DNA of 64,000 bases, from positions 96,451 to 160,450 of the forward strand of contig JACPYT010000006.1 in the NCBI GenBank assembly GCA_016195805.1, given 5' to 3'. This DNA is from Hydrogenophilales bacterium. Lineage in GTDB: Bacteria; Pseudomonadota; Gammaproteobacteria; Burkholderiales; Thiobacillaceae. A program made the position numbers and the translations under genes. The notes beneath the pieces were generated by a model, which saw only the letters and a program-made list of their open reading frames with translations, was not told the origin of the DNA and ran no database searches. Each line of letters starts with the position of its first letter. Position 1 is the stretch's first letter. This document shows positions 17,346 through 29,352 of the stretch, piece after piece.

Positions 17346-17363
17346 TGTCGCCTGTGCCCGACA
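17346..17363. promoter_or_regulatory. Perfect TGTC-N10-GACA operator (GlrR-type)
   Basis: TGTCGCCTGTGCCCGACA is an exact match to the operator described for enterobacterial GlrR. It lies between the end of glrR and the DUF1328 sigma-54 promoter, centred about 107 bp upstream of the predicted start, a typical enhancer distance. Confidence 0.65.
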
Positions 17364-17364
17364 T

Positions 17365-18717
17365 TCAGTCGGCCGGGTCGCGATCCTTGAACAGGGCGGG
17401 GGTGAGGTCGTGGCGTTGCAGCAGCCGGTACACTTCGGTGCGGTTGCGTCCGGCCAGCCGGGCCACTTCGCTGACTTGGCCGCGGGTGAGCTTGAGCAGG
17501 GTGATGAGGTAATCGCGCTCGAAGGCCGTGCGCGCCTCGGCCAGTGGCTGGATTTCGGTGGGCTTGTCGCGCAGGGCACGTGCCGCCAGCGTGGCCGGGA
17601 TGGTGGCGGTGGTGCACAGGGCAACGCACTGTTCCAGCACGTTGTGCAGCTGGCGGATATTGCCGGGCCAGTCGGCTGCGACCAGCATGTCCAGCGCATC
17701 GGGTGCGAAGCCATGGATGCGGCGCTGGTATTTCTCCGTCAACACGGCGAGGAAATGCTGTGCCAGCAGCGGAATGTCCTCGCGCCGTTCGCGTAGCGGC
17801 GGCAACGCCAGATTGACCACGTTGAGACGGTAATACAGGTCTTCGCGAAATTCGCCGCTGACGATGGCCTCTTCCAGGTTGCGGTGGGTGGCCGAGAGGA
17901 TGCGCACGTCGACCGCGCGTGTTTCGGTCGCACCGACCGGCCGCACCTCGCCTTCCTGCAGCACGCGCAGCAGTTTGACCTGCAGGGGCGGGGGCATGTC
18001 GCCGATTTCGTCGAGGAACACGGTACCGCCGTTGGCGCTGAGGAACAGGCCGGGATGGTCGCGCCCCGCGCCGGTGAAGGCGCCTTTGACGTGGCCGAAC
18101 AGTTCCGATTCGAGCAGTTCGGCGGGGATCGCGCCGCAATTGATCGCGACGAAGGGCCGGGCATGGCGCGGGCTGGCCCGATGGATCGCGCGCGCCAGCA
18201 GTTCCTTGCCGGTGCCCGACTCGCCCTGGATCAGCACGGCCGCCTCGCTCTGTGCGGCCAGCCGGGCCTCGGCCAGCAACACGTTCATGACTGGGCTGGC
18301 CGTAACGATATCGCTACGCCAACTGTCGTCGTTCGCATCGGGGCTGCTGCCGGTCAGCCGGGTGGCGCGCTTCAGCAGGTCGATCAGCGTGGGCGCGTCG
18401 TAGGGCTTGGTCAGATAGCCGAACAGTCCCTGCTGGGTGGCGGCCACCGCGTCGGGGATGGTGCCGTGCGCGGTCAGCACGATCACCGGCAGCGCTGGGT
18501 CGCGCGCATGAATGGCCCGGAACAGCGCCATGCCGTCCATGCCCCCCAGCTGCATGTCGGTCAGTACGGCGTCGGGCCGCATCAGTGCCAGCCGTGCCAG
18601 GGCCGCCTCGCCGCTGTCGACCGCCTCGACCCGGAAACCGTTGGCTTCCAGCCGCAGGGTGATCAGCTGGCGCAACGCGGCGTCGTCGTCCACGACCAGG
18701 ATGGTGGGTTTTTTCAT
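17365..18717 (-). CDS. glrR: Sigma-54-dependent response regulator, GlrR/QseF-like
   Basis: The 450-aa NtrC-family activator has a receiver with phospho-acceptor Asp54 (LTDMQLGG) and Lys near 104, an AAA+ domain with Walker A GESGTGKE (about 165), the sigma-54 contact loop GAFTGA (about 214) and LDEIGDM Walker B, and a C-terminal Fis-type helix-turn-helix ([19 protein letters not shown]). The order kinase-lipoprotein-regulator matches the glrK-qseG-glrR operon. ATG 18717 overlaps the qseG stop by 4 bp (ATGA). Nearby sigma-54 promoters with TGTC-N10-GACA sites suggest local control of envelope genes. Confidence 0.9.
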   Translation of the reverse strand: MKKPTILVVDDDAALRQLITLRLEANGFRVEAVDSGEAALARLALMRPDAVLTDMQLGGMDGMALFRAIHARDPALPVIVLTAHGTIPDAVAATQQGLFGYLTKPYDAPTLIDLLKRATRLTGSSPDANDDSWRSDIVTASPVMNVLLAEARLAAQSEAAVLIQGESGTGKELLARAIHRASPRHARPFVAINCGAIPAELLESELFGHVKGAFTGAGRDHPGLFLSANGGTVFLDEIGDMPPPLQVKLLRVLQEGEVRPVGATETRAVDVRILSATHRNLEEAIVSGEFREDLYYRLNVVNLALPPLRERREDIPLLAQHFLAVLTEKYQRRIHGFAPDALDMLVAADWPGNIRQLHNVLEQCVALCTTATIPATLAARALRDKPTEIQPLAEARTAFERDYLITLLKLTRGQVSEVARLAGRNRTEVYRLLQRHDLTPALFKDRDPAD

Positions 18718-19193
18718 GGCGATTTGGGGAGTGTGCTGCGCTGTTGCAGGGTTTTTTCCAGCGCCTTGATCTGATCGAGCTTGTCCTGCAGTTCCTGCGC
18801 ACGCGCAGTCTGCTGCCGCAATTCGATGCGCGCCGTGAGCGATCTTTTCATCAGGTCGAGCAGCGTTTGCGCGCGCGCATCGACGTCGTCGATCGCGGCA
18901 AGATTCTTGAGGCTGCGTTCAAGCGCGTCCACGCTGTCTTCGCGTTCCAGCAGGGCGGCCAGCTGAAAGCGCCTGGCGTTGTCGAGGCGGCGTTCGCTGT
19001 CCAGCGTGGCCAGCTCGCGCCGGCGCTGCTCGGGCGTAAGCGTCGCGACCCGTGACAGCTCGTTCAGGAGCGCCGGCGCACCGAGACCGGAAAACCGGTT
19101 GGCGGGAATGGCCGCCTGGCCGGGCACGGGCGGGGGAACGCAGGCACTCAGCGTCAGCAATAGACCGGCAAAGAGAATAGATTTAAGAGTCAT
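18714..19193 (-). CDS. qseG: Putative outer membrane lipoprotein, QseG-like
   Basis: The 159-aa protein has a lipoprotein signal with lipobox LSAC (Cys18), a Pro-rich start to the mature protein and a long charged helical region likely to form coiled coil (about 60-150). Sequence similarity alone would be weak. The position between a histidine kinase and a sigma-54 regulator, with a 4-bp overlap to the regulator, is what identifies it as the QseG equivalent. In enterobacteria QseG contacts and stimulates the kinase. The name is an inference from synteny. Confidence 0.75.
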   Translation of the reverse strand: MTLKSILFAGLLLTLSACVPPPVPGQAAIPANRFSGLGAPALLNELSRVATLTPEQRRRELATLDSERRLDNARRFQLAALLEREDSVDALERSLKNLAAIDDVDARAQTLLDLMKRSLTARIELRQQTARAQELQDKLDQIKALEKTLQQRSTLPKSP

Positions 19194-19223
19194 TGCGGCA
19201 ACGCCAGGTTAAACGGGGCCAGG

Positions 19224-20657
19224 TTAATTTGGCCAAGTAAGTTTGAAACAGGTCGACCAGGGCGGGCAATCGATCACTTCGACGCTGCCGCCAACCGCCA
19301 GCAGCGATTCGCGCACGATCGACAGGCCGAGCCCGCTGCCTTTGACCACGCTGGCCGGCTGGCGCGCACCCTGGAAAAACGGCTCGAAGATCCGGGTGTG
19401 CTCGGTTTCCGGAATGCCGCCGCCCTGGTCGCAGATCCATACCGCGACCGCGCCGTCTGCAGGCTCGCTTTTCACCAGGATGCGGCCATCATCCGGACTG
19501 AATTTGACCGCATTGGACAACAGATTGTCGAGGACGGTTTCCAGCTGGCCGCGGTCGGCCTGGAGCGAGGGGGCGGCGAGCTGTGTTTCGACCTGAATGC
19601 GCCGCGCGTCGAGCGCCAGCCTTTGCCGTCCCAGGACGGCGGCGAGCGCATCGGCCAGCGCTTGCGACGTGGCAGGCGGCTGGGGAGCGGCGTGCATCAT
19701 CCCGCCATAGCGGATCAGGTCCTCGATGCGTTTCTGCAGGTCGCGGCTGCCGCTGTCCATGATGCCGACGATCGTTCGCTGGCGCGGGTTGAGGCTGCCC
19801 GCCAGCTCGTCGCCCAGCAGCGCCACGCCTTCGCGTAGCGACGCCAGCGGCGTTTTCAGTTCGTGCGACACATGGCGCAGGAAGCGCAGCTTCTGCTCTT
19901 CCAGCGCCTGCAGGCGCTGGCGCAGCCAGTCGATCTCGCGCCCCAGTTCGACGATGTCCTGCGGCCCGCTGATCGCCGGCAAGGGGTGCAGGTCCGCCTG
20001 GCCGAGCTGCTGGATCGAGGCCTTGAGCTGCTTGATCGGGCGATTGATCATCCAGGAAAACACGGCCGCCAGCAGCAGCGTCAGCGGAATCAGCGCCAGC
20101 GCCAGCACGATCAGCCGCCGGCGGGTCGACTGCACGGTCCCTTCCAGCGCCCGCAGTTCGTGCTGCACCGCGGCGTCCGCCTGGACGAGCAGGGTGCGCG
20201 CAGTGTCATGCAGCGAATCGAACGTGGGGTCGAGCGCATGGAACTGGTCGTTGTCGAGGAAGGTGCCGGGCTGCAGCTGACGATACAGCGCGCGGCTGCG
20301 CGTCTGCAGGGTTGCCAGCGTGGTGCGCGACGGAGCGTCGACGAGCTGCCCGTCGAGCTGTGTCAACTGGGTTTGCAGGTCGTCGAAGCTTGCCCGCAGG
20401 GCGGGGGCGAATTCGGCATCCTGCAGCAGGTGGTATTGCCCGGCGGCGCGCTGGAGCTGGCTGACCGACTCGACGATCTGCCGCACGTCGCGCGTGACGG
20501 CGAGGCTGGTGCGGGTGAACTGGCGCTGGGTGTCGACCACGCCCTGCAGCACGTGTACCGCATTGATCAGGCCGCTGGCCAGCGGCACGATCAGCACGCC
20601 CATGGCGACGATGACCAGGATGGTGAACGAACGGGGATAGTAGGGGCCAGAAAGCAT
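19224..20657 (-). CDS. glrK: Sensor histidine kinase, GlrK/QseE-like
   Basis: The 477-aa membrane kinase has TM1 (about 11-32), a periplasmic helical sensor region, TM2 (about 180-202), a HAMP linker, a dimerisation/phospho-acceptor domain (FLRHVSHELKTPLASL) and an ATP-binding domain with N-box (LDNLLSNAVKFS), G1 (DQGGGIP) and G2 (GSGLGLSI). ATG 20657 is preferred because an upstream start at 20729 would add 24 unlike residues before TM1. The qseG gene starts 30 bp after its stop. The ligand is unknown. Confidence 0.88.
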   Translation of the reverse strand: MLSGPYYPRSFTILVIVAMGVLIVPLASGLINAVHVLQGVVDTQRQFTRTSLAVTRDVRQIVESVSQLQRAAGQYHLLQDAEFAPALRASFDDLQTQLTQLDGQLVDAPSRTTLATLQTRSRALYRQLQPGTFLDNDQFHALDPTFDSLHDTARTLLVQADAAVQHELRALEGTVQSTRRRLIVLALALIPLTLLLAAVFSWMINRPIKQLKASIQQLGQADLHPLPAISGPQDIVELGREIDWLRQRLQALEEQKLRFLRHVSHELKTPLASLREGVALLGDELAGSLNPRQRTIVGIMDSGSRDLQKRIEDLIRYGGMMHAAPQPPATSQALADALAAVLGRQRLALDARRIQVETQLAAPSLQADRGQLETVLDNLLSNAVKFSPDDGRILVKSEPADGAVAVWICDQGGGIPETEHTRIFEPFFQGARQPASVVKGSGLGLSIVRESLLAVGGSVEVIDCPPWSTCFKLTWPN

Positions 20658-20704
20658 CCGGTAAGGGCAGTCGATGGCAATGCCGCAGCATACCCCGATG
20701 GGGT

Positions 20705-20731
20705 GCGTGAGGGCGGTCGCCGCCCTCACGC
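20705..20731. terminator. Strong hairpin downstream of gltD
   Basis: GCGTGAGGGCGG-TCG-CCGCCCTCACGC is a perfect 12-bp stem between the gltD stop and the kinase start. No T run follows, so it may act as a transcript-stabilising or rho-associated end rather than a classical terminator. Confidence 0.5.
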
Positions 20732-20744
20732 AAGCGGTCGGTAA

Positions 20745-22442
<1,698 letters not shown>

Positions 22443-22444
<2 letters not shown>

Positions 22445-25400
22445 AAGCACTCACTGCTTCTTTGGTCTGGCCGGGAATGTCCTCGACCAGGTCTTCAATC
22501 GAAATACGCTTCGGCTTGACCAGCCAGACGCGAGACAAGGTGGCGTCGAAATCGGTCAGCAGCGCCTTGGCGCGCGCGCTGCCGGTGAGCCCCACGTGGC
22601 GCTCGATCTGCGCCTTGAAGAAGACGCGGTAGGGTTCGGTCTCGACGCTGGTGATGCGGGTCAGCTCGACCATTTCCTTGTTGGTCTTGGAGACGAAGTC
22701 ACCCGCGTCGTCGACCACGAAGGCCATGCCGCCCGACATGCCGGCGCCGAAGTTGAGCCCGGTGTCGCCCAGCACGATGATGGTGCCGCCGGTCATGTAT
22801 TCGCAGCCATGGTCGCCGATGCCTTCCACCACCGCCAGCGCGCCGGAGTTGCGCACGCCGAAGCGCTCGCCGCCCATGCCCGCGGCGTAGAGCTCGCCGC
22901 CGGTGGCGCCGTACAGGCAGGTGTTGCCGATCAGCGTGTTGCGATGCGCATCGAAGGTGGCGGCGCGCGGCGGGAAGATCACTAGGCGGCCACCGCCCAT
23001 GCCCTTGCCGACGTAGTCGTTGGCGTCGCCTTCGAGCGTGATCGTCAGGCCCTTGTGGTTCCACACGCCGAGGCTCTGGCCGGCCGAACCGGTCAGGTTG
23101 ATGCGGAGGGTGTCGTCCGGCAGGCCCTTGCCGCCGTGCGCCTTGGCGATTTCGCCCGACAGGCGTGCGCCGATCGAGCGGTTGACGTTGCGCACGGCGT
23201 AGGCGAGTTCAATGGGCTTGCCGGCCTTGATCGCAGCGAGTGCGTCGGCCACCATCTGCTCGGCCAGCTCGCCCTTGTCGAACGAGGGGTTGCGTTCCTG
23301 CTGGGCGAAGCGCGGCGCGTCGGCGGGGATGTCGCCCTGCGAGAGCAGCACGTCGAGCTTCAGGCGCCCCTGGCGCGGCGTGTCGCCGGCCGACAGGTCG
23401 AGCAGGTCGGTGCGGCCGATCAGGTCGGTCAGCTTCCTGATGCCGAGCGAGGCCATCAGTTCGCGCGTTTCCTCGGCGACGAACTTGAAGTAGTTCACCA
23501 CCATCTCGGGCAGGCCGATGAAGTGCTCGCGGCGCAGCTTGTCGTTCTGCGTGGCGACGCCGGTGGCGCAGTTGTTGAGGTGGCAGATGCGCAGGTACTT
23601 GCAGCCGAGCGCGACCATCGGGCCGGTGCCGAAGCCGAAGGATTCCGCGCCGAGGATGGCCGCCTTGACGACGTCGAGGCCGGTCTTCAGACCGCCGTCG
23701 GTCTGCACCCGCACGCGGCCGCGCAGGCCGTTGGCGCGCAGCACCTGCTGTGCTTCGCTCAAACCGAGCTCCCACGGTGAGCCGGCGTACTTGACCGACG
23801 CCAGCGGCGAGGCGCCGGTGCCGCCGTCGTAGCCGGAAATCGTGATGAGGTCGGCGTAGGCCTTGGCCACGCCGGCGGCGATGGTGCCGACGCCGGGCTC
23901 GGCGACCAGCTTCACCGACACCAGCGCGTCGGGATTGACCTGCTTGAGGTCGAAAATCAGCTGCGCCAGGTCCTCGATCGAGTAGATGTCGTGGTGCGGC
24001 GGCGGCGAAATCAGCGGGGTGCCCGGCTTGCAGTGACGCAGGCTGGCGATCATCGGCGACACCTTGTCGCCCGGCAGCTGGCCGCCCTCGCCGGGCTTGG
24101 CGCCCTGGGCGATCTTGATCTGCAGCACCTCGGCGTTGACCAGATAGGTCGCCGTCACGCCGAAGCGGCCGGAGGCGATCTGCTTGATCTTGGAGGTCTT
24201 CACCGTGCCGTAGCGTTTCGGGTCCTCGCCGCCTTCGCCCGAGTTGGAGCGGCCGCCGATGCGGTTCATGCCCTCGGCGAGCGCCTCGTGCGCTTCCGGC
24301 GACAGCGCGCCGAGCGACATGCCGGCGGAGTCGAAGCGCTTGAGGATGGACTCCAGTGGTTCGACCTCGTCCAGCGGGATCGCCTGGGCGCCGGCCTTCA
24401 GTTTCATCAGGTCGCGCAGCATCGCCACCGGGCGGGTGTCGACGAGTTCGGAATATTTCTTGAATTCGGCGTAGTCGCCGGTCTTCACGGCCTTCTGCAG
24501 CTGCTGCACCACGTCCGGGTTGTAGGCGTGGAATTCCTCGCCGAACATGAACTTCAGCAGGCCGCCGGCCGACAGCGGCTTCAGCGGGTTGAATGCCGTC
24601 TTGTGCAGCAGTTTCTGGTCGGACTCGAAGTCGTCGAAGTCGGCGCCGGAGATGCGCGAGACGGTGCCTTTCAGGCAGAGGTCGATCACGCTCTCATGCA
24701 GGCCTACGCCCTCGAACAGCTGGGCGCCACGGTAGCTGGCCACCAGCGAGATGCCCATCTTCGACAGCACCTTGTAGAGGCCCTTGTCCATGCCCTTGCG
24801 GAAATTGGACAGCGCCTTGTCGAGGTTAGGCTTGATCTCGCCGGTTTTCACGAATTCGCCGATGACCTGATAGGCGAGATACGGATACACCGCGGTCGCG
24901 CCGTAGCCGATCAGGCAGGCGTAGTGGTGCGGGTCGCGCACGCTGCCCGTTTCCACCACGATGTTGGCGTTACAGCGCAGGCCGGCGCCGATCAGCGCAT
25001 GGTGCACCGCGCCGGTGGCGAACAGCGCGTGGATCGGCAGGCGGTCCTTGGCGATGTTGCGGTCCGACAGCACCAGGATGACCTTGCCGGCCTTCACCGC
25101 ATCGACCGCTCGCGCGGTCAGCGCCTGCAGCGCGGCTTCCAGCGTGGTGGCTGTCGGGTCGTAGTGCAGATCGAGCGTGGCCGGGGCGAAGGCCGGGTCG
25201 TTCAGGTGCAGCAGTTTGTCGAAGGCCTCCTTCGACAGCAGCGGGGTGTGCACTTCCACGCGGTGGGCGTGGGCCGGGCTTTCCTCGAACAGGTTGCGCT
25301 CGGGACCGAAGGCGGTGTTGAGCGACATCACGATCGCCTCGCGGATCGGGTCGATCGGCGGGTTGGTGACCTGGGCGAACTGCTGGCGCAGGTAGTCGAA

Positions 25401-26927
25401 CGGCGAGCGCACTTTCTGCGACAGCACCGCCATCGGCGTGTCGTCGCCCATCGAGCCGATCGCTTCGGCGCCGTCCTCGGCCAGCACGCGGATGATCTGG
25501 TCGCGCTCCTCGAAGCTGACGTTGTGGAGCTTCTGGTGCGTCAAGAGGCTCGCCGCGTCCATCACCGGCAGGTCGGCGTCCTGGTTGATCGACAGGTCGA
25601 GCTTGACCGCGCTCGACTTCAGCCATTCGCGGTAGGGCTGGCGGCCCTTCAGTTCGTTGTCGATGTCTTCCGGCATCAGCAGGCGGCCGGTATCGAGGTC
25701 GGCGGCGATCATCTGGCCGGGCTTGACGCGGCCCTTGCGGTCGACATTGGCCGGGTCGATCTGCCACACGCCGACTTCGGACGCGATGGTGAGGATGCGG
25801 TCCTTGGTCAGCACCCAGCGCGCCGGGCGCAGGCCGTTGCGGTCGAGCGTGCAAACCGCATAACGACCGTCAGTTAAAACAATTCCCGCGGGGCCGTCCC
25901 ACGGCTCCATGTGCATCGAGTTGTATTCGTAGAACGCGCGGATGTCGGCGTCCATCGACTCGACGTTCTGCCACGCCGGTGGGATCACCAGACGCAGCGC
26001 GCGGAACAGGCCCGCGCCACCCATCACCAGGCCCTCGACCATGTTGTCGAGGCTCATCGAATCCGAGCCCTTGGTGCCGACGATCGGACGGATCGCGTCC
26101 ATGTCCGGGATCAGCGGCGTCTCGAACTTCTGCTCGCGCGCGCGGCTCCAGTTGCGGTTGCCCTGCACCGTGTTGATCTCGCCGTTGTGCGCCAGATAGC
26201 GGAACGGCTGGGCCAGGCGCCACTGCGGCCAAGTGTTGGTGGAGAAGCGCTGGTGGAACACGACCAGGCTCGACGCGAAGCGCGCATCGTTGAGGTCGGG
26301 ATAGAACACCGGCAGGTTGTCCGGCATCACCAGGCCCTTGTAGCTGATGACGCGGCACGACAGCGTCGGCAGGTAGAACACCGGGTCGGTCGGCTCCAGC
26401 GCCTTCTCGGCCTGGCGGCGGGCGATGTAGAGCTTGCGCTCGAAGTCGTCTTCGCTCGTTCCAGCCGGCGCGTTGACGAACACCTGCTCGATGTGCGGTA
26501 GCGAAGCCAGCGCGGATTCGCCGCACACCGACGCATCGGTCGGCACCAGGCGGAAGCCGGCGACCGTGAGGCCCTGCGCTTCCAGCGCGGACTTCAACGT
26601 GGCGCGCGCATGCGCCTGCGGGGCGGCATCGCGCGACAGGAACACCAGACCGGCGGCGTACAGCGCGCCCAGCGTGAAGCCGGCATCAGCTGCTACCGCG
26701 CGCAGGAAGGCGTCGGGTTTCTTGAACAGCAGGCCGCAGCCGTCGCCAGACAGACCGTCCGCCGCGATCGCGCCGCGGTGCGTCATGCAGGCGAGCGAAC
26801 CGATCGCGTTCTGCACCAGCGTGTGGCTGGGCTGATTGTCGATCTGCGCAATCAGGCCGAAGCCGCAGCTATCCTGTTCGAAATCGGGCGAATACAGCGT
26901 CCCGTCCAGCCAGCGTTGTCGTTCCAT
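22443..26927 (-). CDS. gltB: Glutamate synthase large subunit
   Basis: GltB transfers the glutamine amide to 2-oxoglutarate. The 1494-aa protein has a short propeptide before the class II amidotransferase nucleophile ([10 protein letters not shown], Cys21), the central domain, the FMN-binding synthase domain ([17 protein letters not shown] region), the 3Fe-4S cysteines ([15 protein letters not shown]) and the C-terminal GXGXG-type beta-helix ([10 protein letters not shown]...[11 protein letters not shown]). The length is typical. It forms an operon with gltD despite the inserted repeat. Confidence 0.97.
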
Positions 26928-27149
26928 GGTTCCGTATGCTCAGGCAACAGCGGCCTGCCCATGGGGCAAGCCGCAAAATTCAAGCGAAAAGTGCAGCATT
27001 TTAATCCCTCAGGCCGCGTGCGGCAATGACCGCCTCTGGCAAGGCCTTGCGGCGGCAAGGGTTTACAACCGGACTGCCGTATTAATTGGGAGTGTTGCCG
27101 CCCCGGAAAATTCCTTGCCTATGCTGACAAGAGCAGCTTGGGAGACCAC

Positions 27150-27998
27150 ATGAAGCTATTGAGCTGGAACATCCAATGGGGGCGCGGCATGGATGGTCGC
27201 GTCGACCCCGCGCGCATCCTGCGGACCATACGCCAGCTGGGCGATTTCGACGTCATCTGCCTGCAGGAAGTCGCGGTCAACTTCCCCGGCCTGCCCGGCA
27301 GCCGCGGCGAGGACCAGGTGGCCGAATTGGGTGCCGGCCTGCCCGGCTACACGGCCATTTACGGTGCGGCGACCGACATCCCGGACGGCCGCGGCGGCCG
27401 CAGCCGGTTCGGCAACGCCATCTTTACCCGCCTGCCGGTCGGCCAGGTGTGGCGGCACCTCTTGCCGTGGCCGGCCGAGGCGGACCAGCCCAGCATGCAG
27501 CGGGTGCTGGTCGAAGCGGTGGTCGAAACCGACATCGGCCCGCTGCGCGTGATGACCACCCACCTCGAGTACTACTCGCAGCGCCAGCGCGAGATCCAGA
27601 TCGACGCCATCCGCCGCCTGCATGCCGAGGCCTGCGCCATGTCGGCGCGGGTGCCGCTCATCGAAGAGCAGGGCGGGTCGTTCGAGGTGTTTCCCCGACC
27701 CGCGCAGGCCCTGCTGTGCGGCGACATGAACTTCCCCGCCTCGGCGCCCGAGCGCGCGCAAATCCTTGCTCCGTTTTCCGGCGACGACCCCGGCTTTCGC
27801 GACGCCTGGGCGCTGCTGCACCCCGGCGAGCTCCACGCCCCAACGGTCGGCATCCACCCGGTCGATTTCGTCAAGCAGCCCGAATGCTTCGACTTCGTCT
27901 TCGTCACCGCAGGGCTCGCTGGTCGCCTGAAGACGCACGGCATCGATGCCGTGACCGAGGCGTCGGACCATCAGCCGGTGTGGGTGGAACTGGCCTGA
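27150..27998 (+). CDS. Endonuclease/exonuclease/phosphatase family hydrolase
   Basis: A 282-aa cytoplasmic protein with the EEP fold: N-terminal LLSWNIQWG (metal-binding Asn), CLQEV (catalytic Glu), TTHLEYYS, CGDMNF (Asp/Asn pair) and the C-terminal ASDHQPVW (Asp-His). The family includes AP endonucleases, phosphodiesterases and lipid phosphatases, and the substrate cannot be deduced. ATG 27150 is chosen because GGGAG lies just upstream. The gene is alone on the plus strand, divergent from gltB. Confidence 0.85.
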   Translation: MKLLSWNIQWGRGMDGRVDPARILRTIRQLGDFDVICLQEVAVNFPGLPGSRGEDQVAELGAGLPGYTAIYGAATDIPDGRGGRSRFGNAIFTRLPVGQVWRHLLPWPAEADQPSMQRVLVEAVVETDIGPLRVMTTHLEYYSQRQREIQIDAIRRLHAEACAMSARVPLIEEQGGSFEVFPRPAQALLCGDMNFPASAPERAQILAPFSGDDPGFRDAWALLHPGELHAPTVGIHPVDFVKQPECFDFVFVTAGLAGRLKTHGIDAVTEASDHQPVWVELA

Positions 27999-28047
27999 CG
28001 AATCCCGGTGCCGGGGCGCGCAAAGCTAATCGCCCCCGATTTCCGGC

Positions 28048-28635
28048 TTACTGCTTCACATTCGCGTCATCCTGGGTGTTCTTCTTGTTGCCGCCCGTTT
28101 CGAATGCCTTGTCGGCCGCCTCTTTGGTCGCTTCCATGGCATGACGTGCCGCATCCCGGGTTTCTTCGGCCGCCTTGCGCGTAGCGGACGCGCCGGATTT
28201 GGCCGCCTGTCGGGCGGATACTTCGGCCTTCATCACGGCCTCCCGGGTGGCCGTGGCCGCTTTCTTCGCGGACGCCTCCACCTTCTGCGCGGCCTCCCGG
28301 GTTGCTGCCGACGCTTTCCGGGTGGCCACGGCGGCTTTATGCGCAGCGAATTTTGCGGCCTTCTCGGCGTCTTGCGCCGCCTGCCTGGCCGCATAGGCGG
28401 CTTTCTGCGACGTATCGCCGACAGCCTGTTCGGCTTTTTCCATGGCCACTTTGGCGGCGTCTGCTGCCTTCCGCGCGGCCTCCCTGGCCTCCTCGGCCGC
28501 CTTCTTCGCGCTGTCCTCCGCTTTGTGCATGGAGGTTTTGGCGTCTTCAGCCGGCTTCGTAGCGGGTGGCTCGGCGGCCCACACGTTCGTCCCGGCCACC
28601 AATGCAGACACAATCAACCATTCTTGCAGTTTCAT
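28048..28635 (-). CDS. Alanine/lysine-rich exported helical repeat protein
   Basis: The 195-aa protein has a signal peptide (about 1-21, VWA-AEPP). Almost the entire mature part is a continuous amphipathic helix with 11-residue-like A/K/E repeats (AEEAREAARKAADAAKVAM, KAAVATRKASAATREA), resembling LEA or apolipoprotein/histone H1-like sequences. An AAGGAG precedes ATG 28635. Low complexity makes homology calls unsafe. A desiccation- or membrane-associated stress role is possible but unproven. It is monocistronic and convergent with the EEP hydrolase gene. Confidence 0.75.
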   Translation of the reverse strand: MKLQEWLIVSALVAGTNVWAAEPPATKPAEDAKTSMHKAEDSAKKAAEEAREAARKAADAAKVAMEKAEQAVGDTSQKAAYAARQAAQDAEKAAKFAAHKAAVATRKASAATREAAQKVEASAKKAATATREAVMKAEVSARQAAKSGASATRKAAEETRDAARHAMEATKEAADKAFETGGNKKNTQDDANVKQ

Positions 28636-28854
28636 GCTTCTTCTCCTTGGGTCATGGAGCGGGGATGCGTTTGCCAAGCACTGTTTCTCCCGGGCTCCGG
28701 GTTCTCGGACTGCTGACTGAATTTAATCAAGACTGCAACGCCAGCCGGGAGTTTCGCAATCGGAAGCGTCTGAACACATCATAGACGCCATCTGACGGGC
28801 GTGTGGCGCAGCGATCGGGCAATACGAGGTAGAAGGAAAGAAAGTAGAAGGAAA

Positions 28855-28883
28855 GAAAAAGGCCAGCGCATGGTCTGGCCTTT
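28855..28883 (-). terminator. Terminator downstream of tRNA-Ala
   Basis: The minus strand has GGCCAG...CTGGCC followed by TTTTTC, starting about 10 bp after the tRNA 3' end. Confidence 0.8.
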
Positions 28884-28891
28884 GTTTAAGG

Positions 28892-28967
<76 letters not shown>

Positions 28968-28992
28968 AGTGCGGCGGATTATAGCCTCGTTT

Positions 28993-29352
28993 CTAGCGGG
29001 GCCGGAAGAGCCTCCCGAGGTTGTCAGGGAGGTTGGGGAGAAGGCGGGCGGCGAGCCAGCCGAGCAGGACGCCGCCGGTGTTGGCCAGCGCGTCGAACAC
29101 GTCGGGCTGGCGGTCGGGGGTGAGGCCCTGCAGCAGTTCGATGGCGCCGCCGAACAGCGCGACGGCCAGCGCGAGCCGCCAGCGCCGGCGGACGACGATT
29201 TGCGCCCACCAGAACGTCAGCACGGCGTAGCCGGACAGGTGCACGATCTTGTCGGTGTGGCCGCGCTCGTTCATGAAGGGCGGGATCAGCGACAGCACCA
29301 GGGCGGCGGCGACGCCGAGCCAGGCGAACGCCTTCCAGATGCGCTCGATCAT
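28993..29352 (-). CDS. VanZ-like small membrane protein
   Basis: A 119-aa protein with about four hydrophobic segments and the VanZ-family signatures [20 protein letters not shown] (DK-H) and FGGAIELLQ (IEllQ), then [14 protein letters not shown]. Its function is unknown outside teicoplanin resistance clusters; in proteobacteria it is a common housekeeping-type membrane protein. ATG 29352 overlaps the lgt stop (ATGA, 4 bp), so it is coupled to lgt. The longer frame to 30015 is a shadow of lgt. Confidence 0.85.
   Translation of the reverse strand: MIERIWKAFAWLGVAAALVLSLIPPFMNERGHTDKIVHLSGYAVLTFWWAQIVVRRRWRLALAVALFGGAIELLQGLTPDRQPDVFDALANTGGVLLGWLAARLLPNLPDNLGRLFRPR

Noticed and set aside
20705..20731. 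Reading the gltD-downstream hairpin as a fourth copy of the structured repeat
   Set aside because: It is a single simple hairpin without the terminal repeats or the conserved loop blocks.
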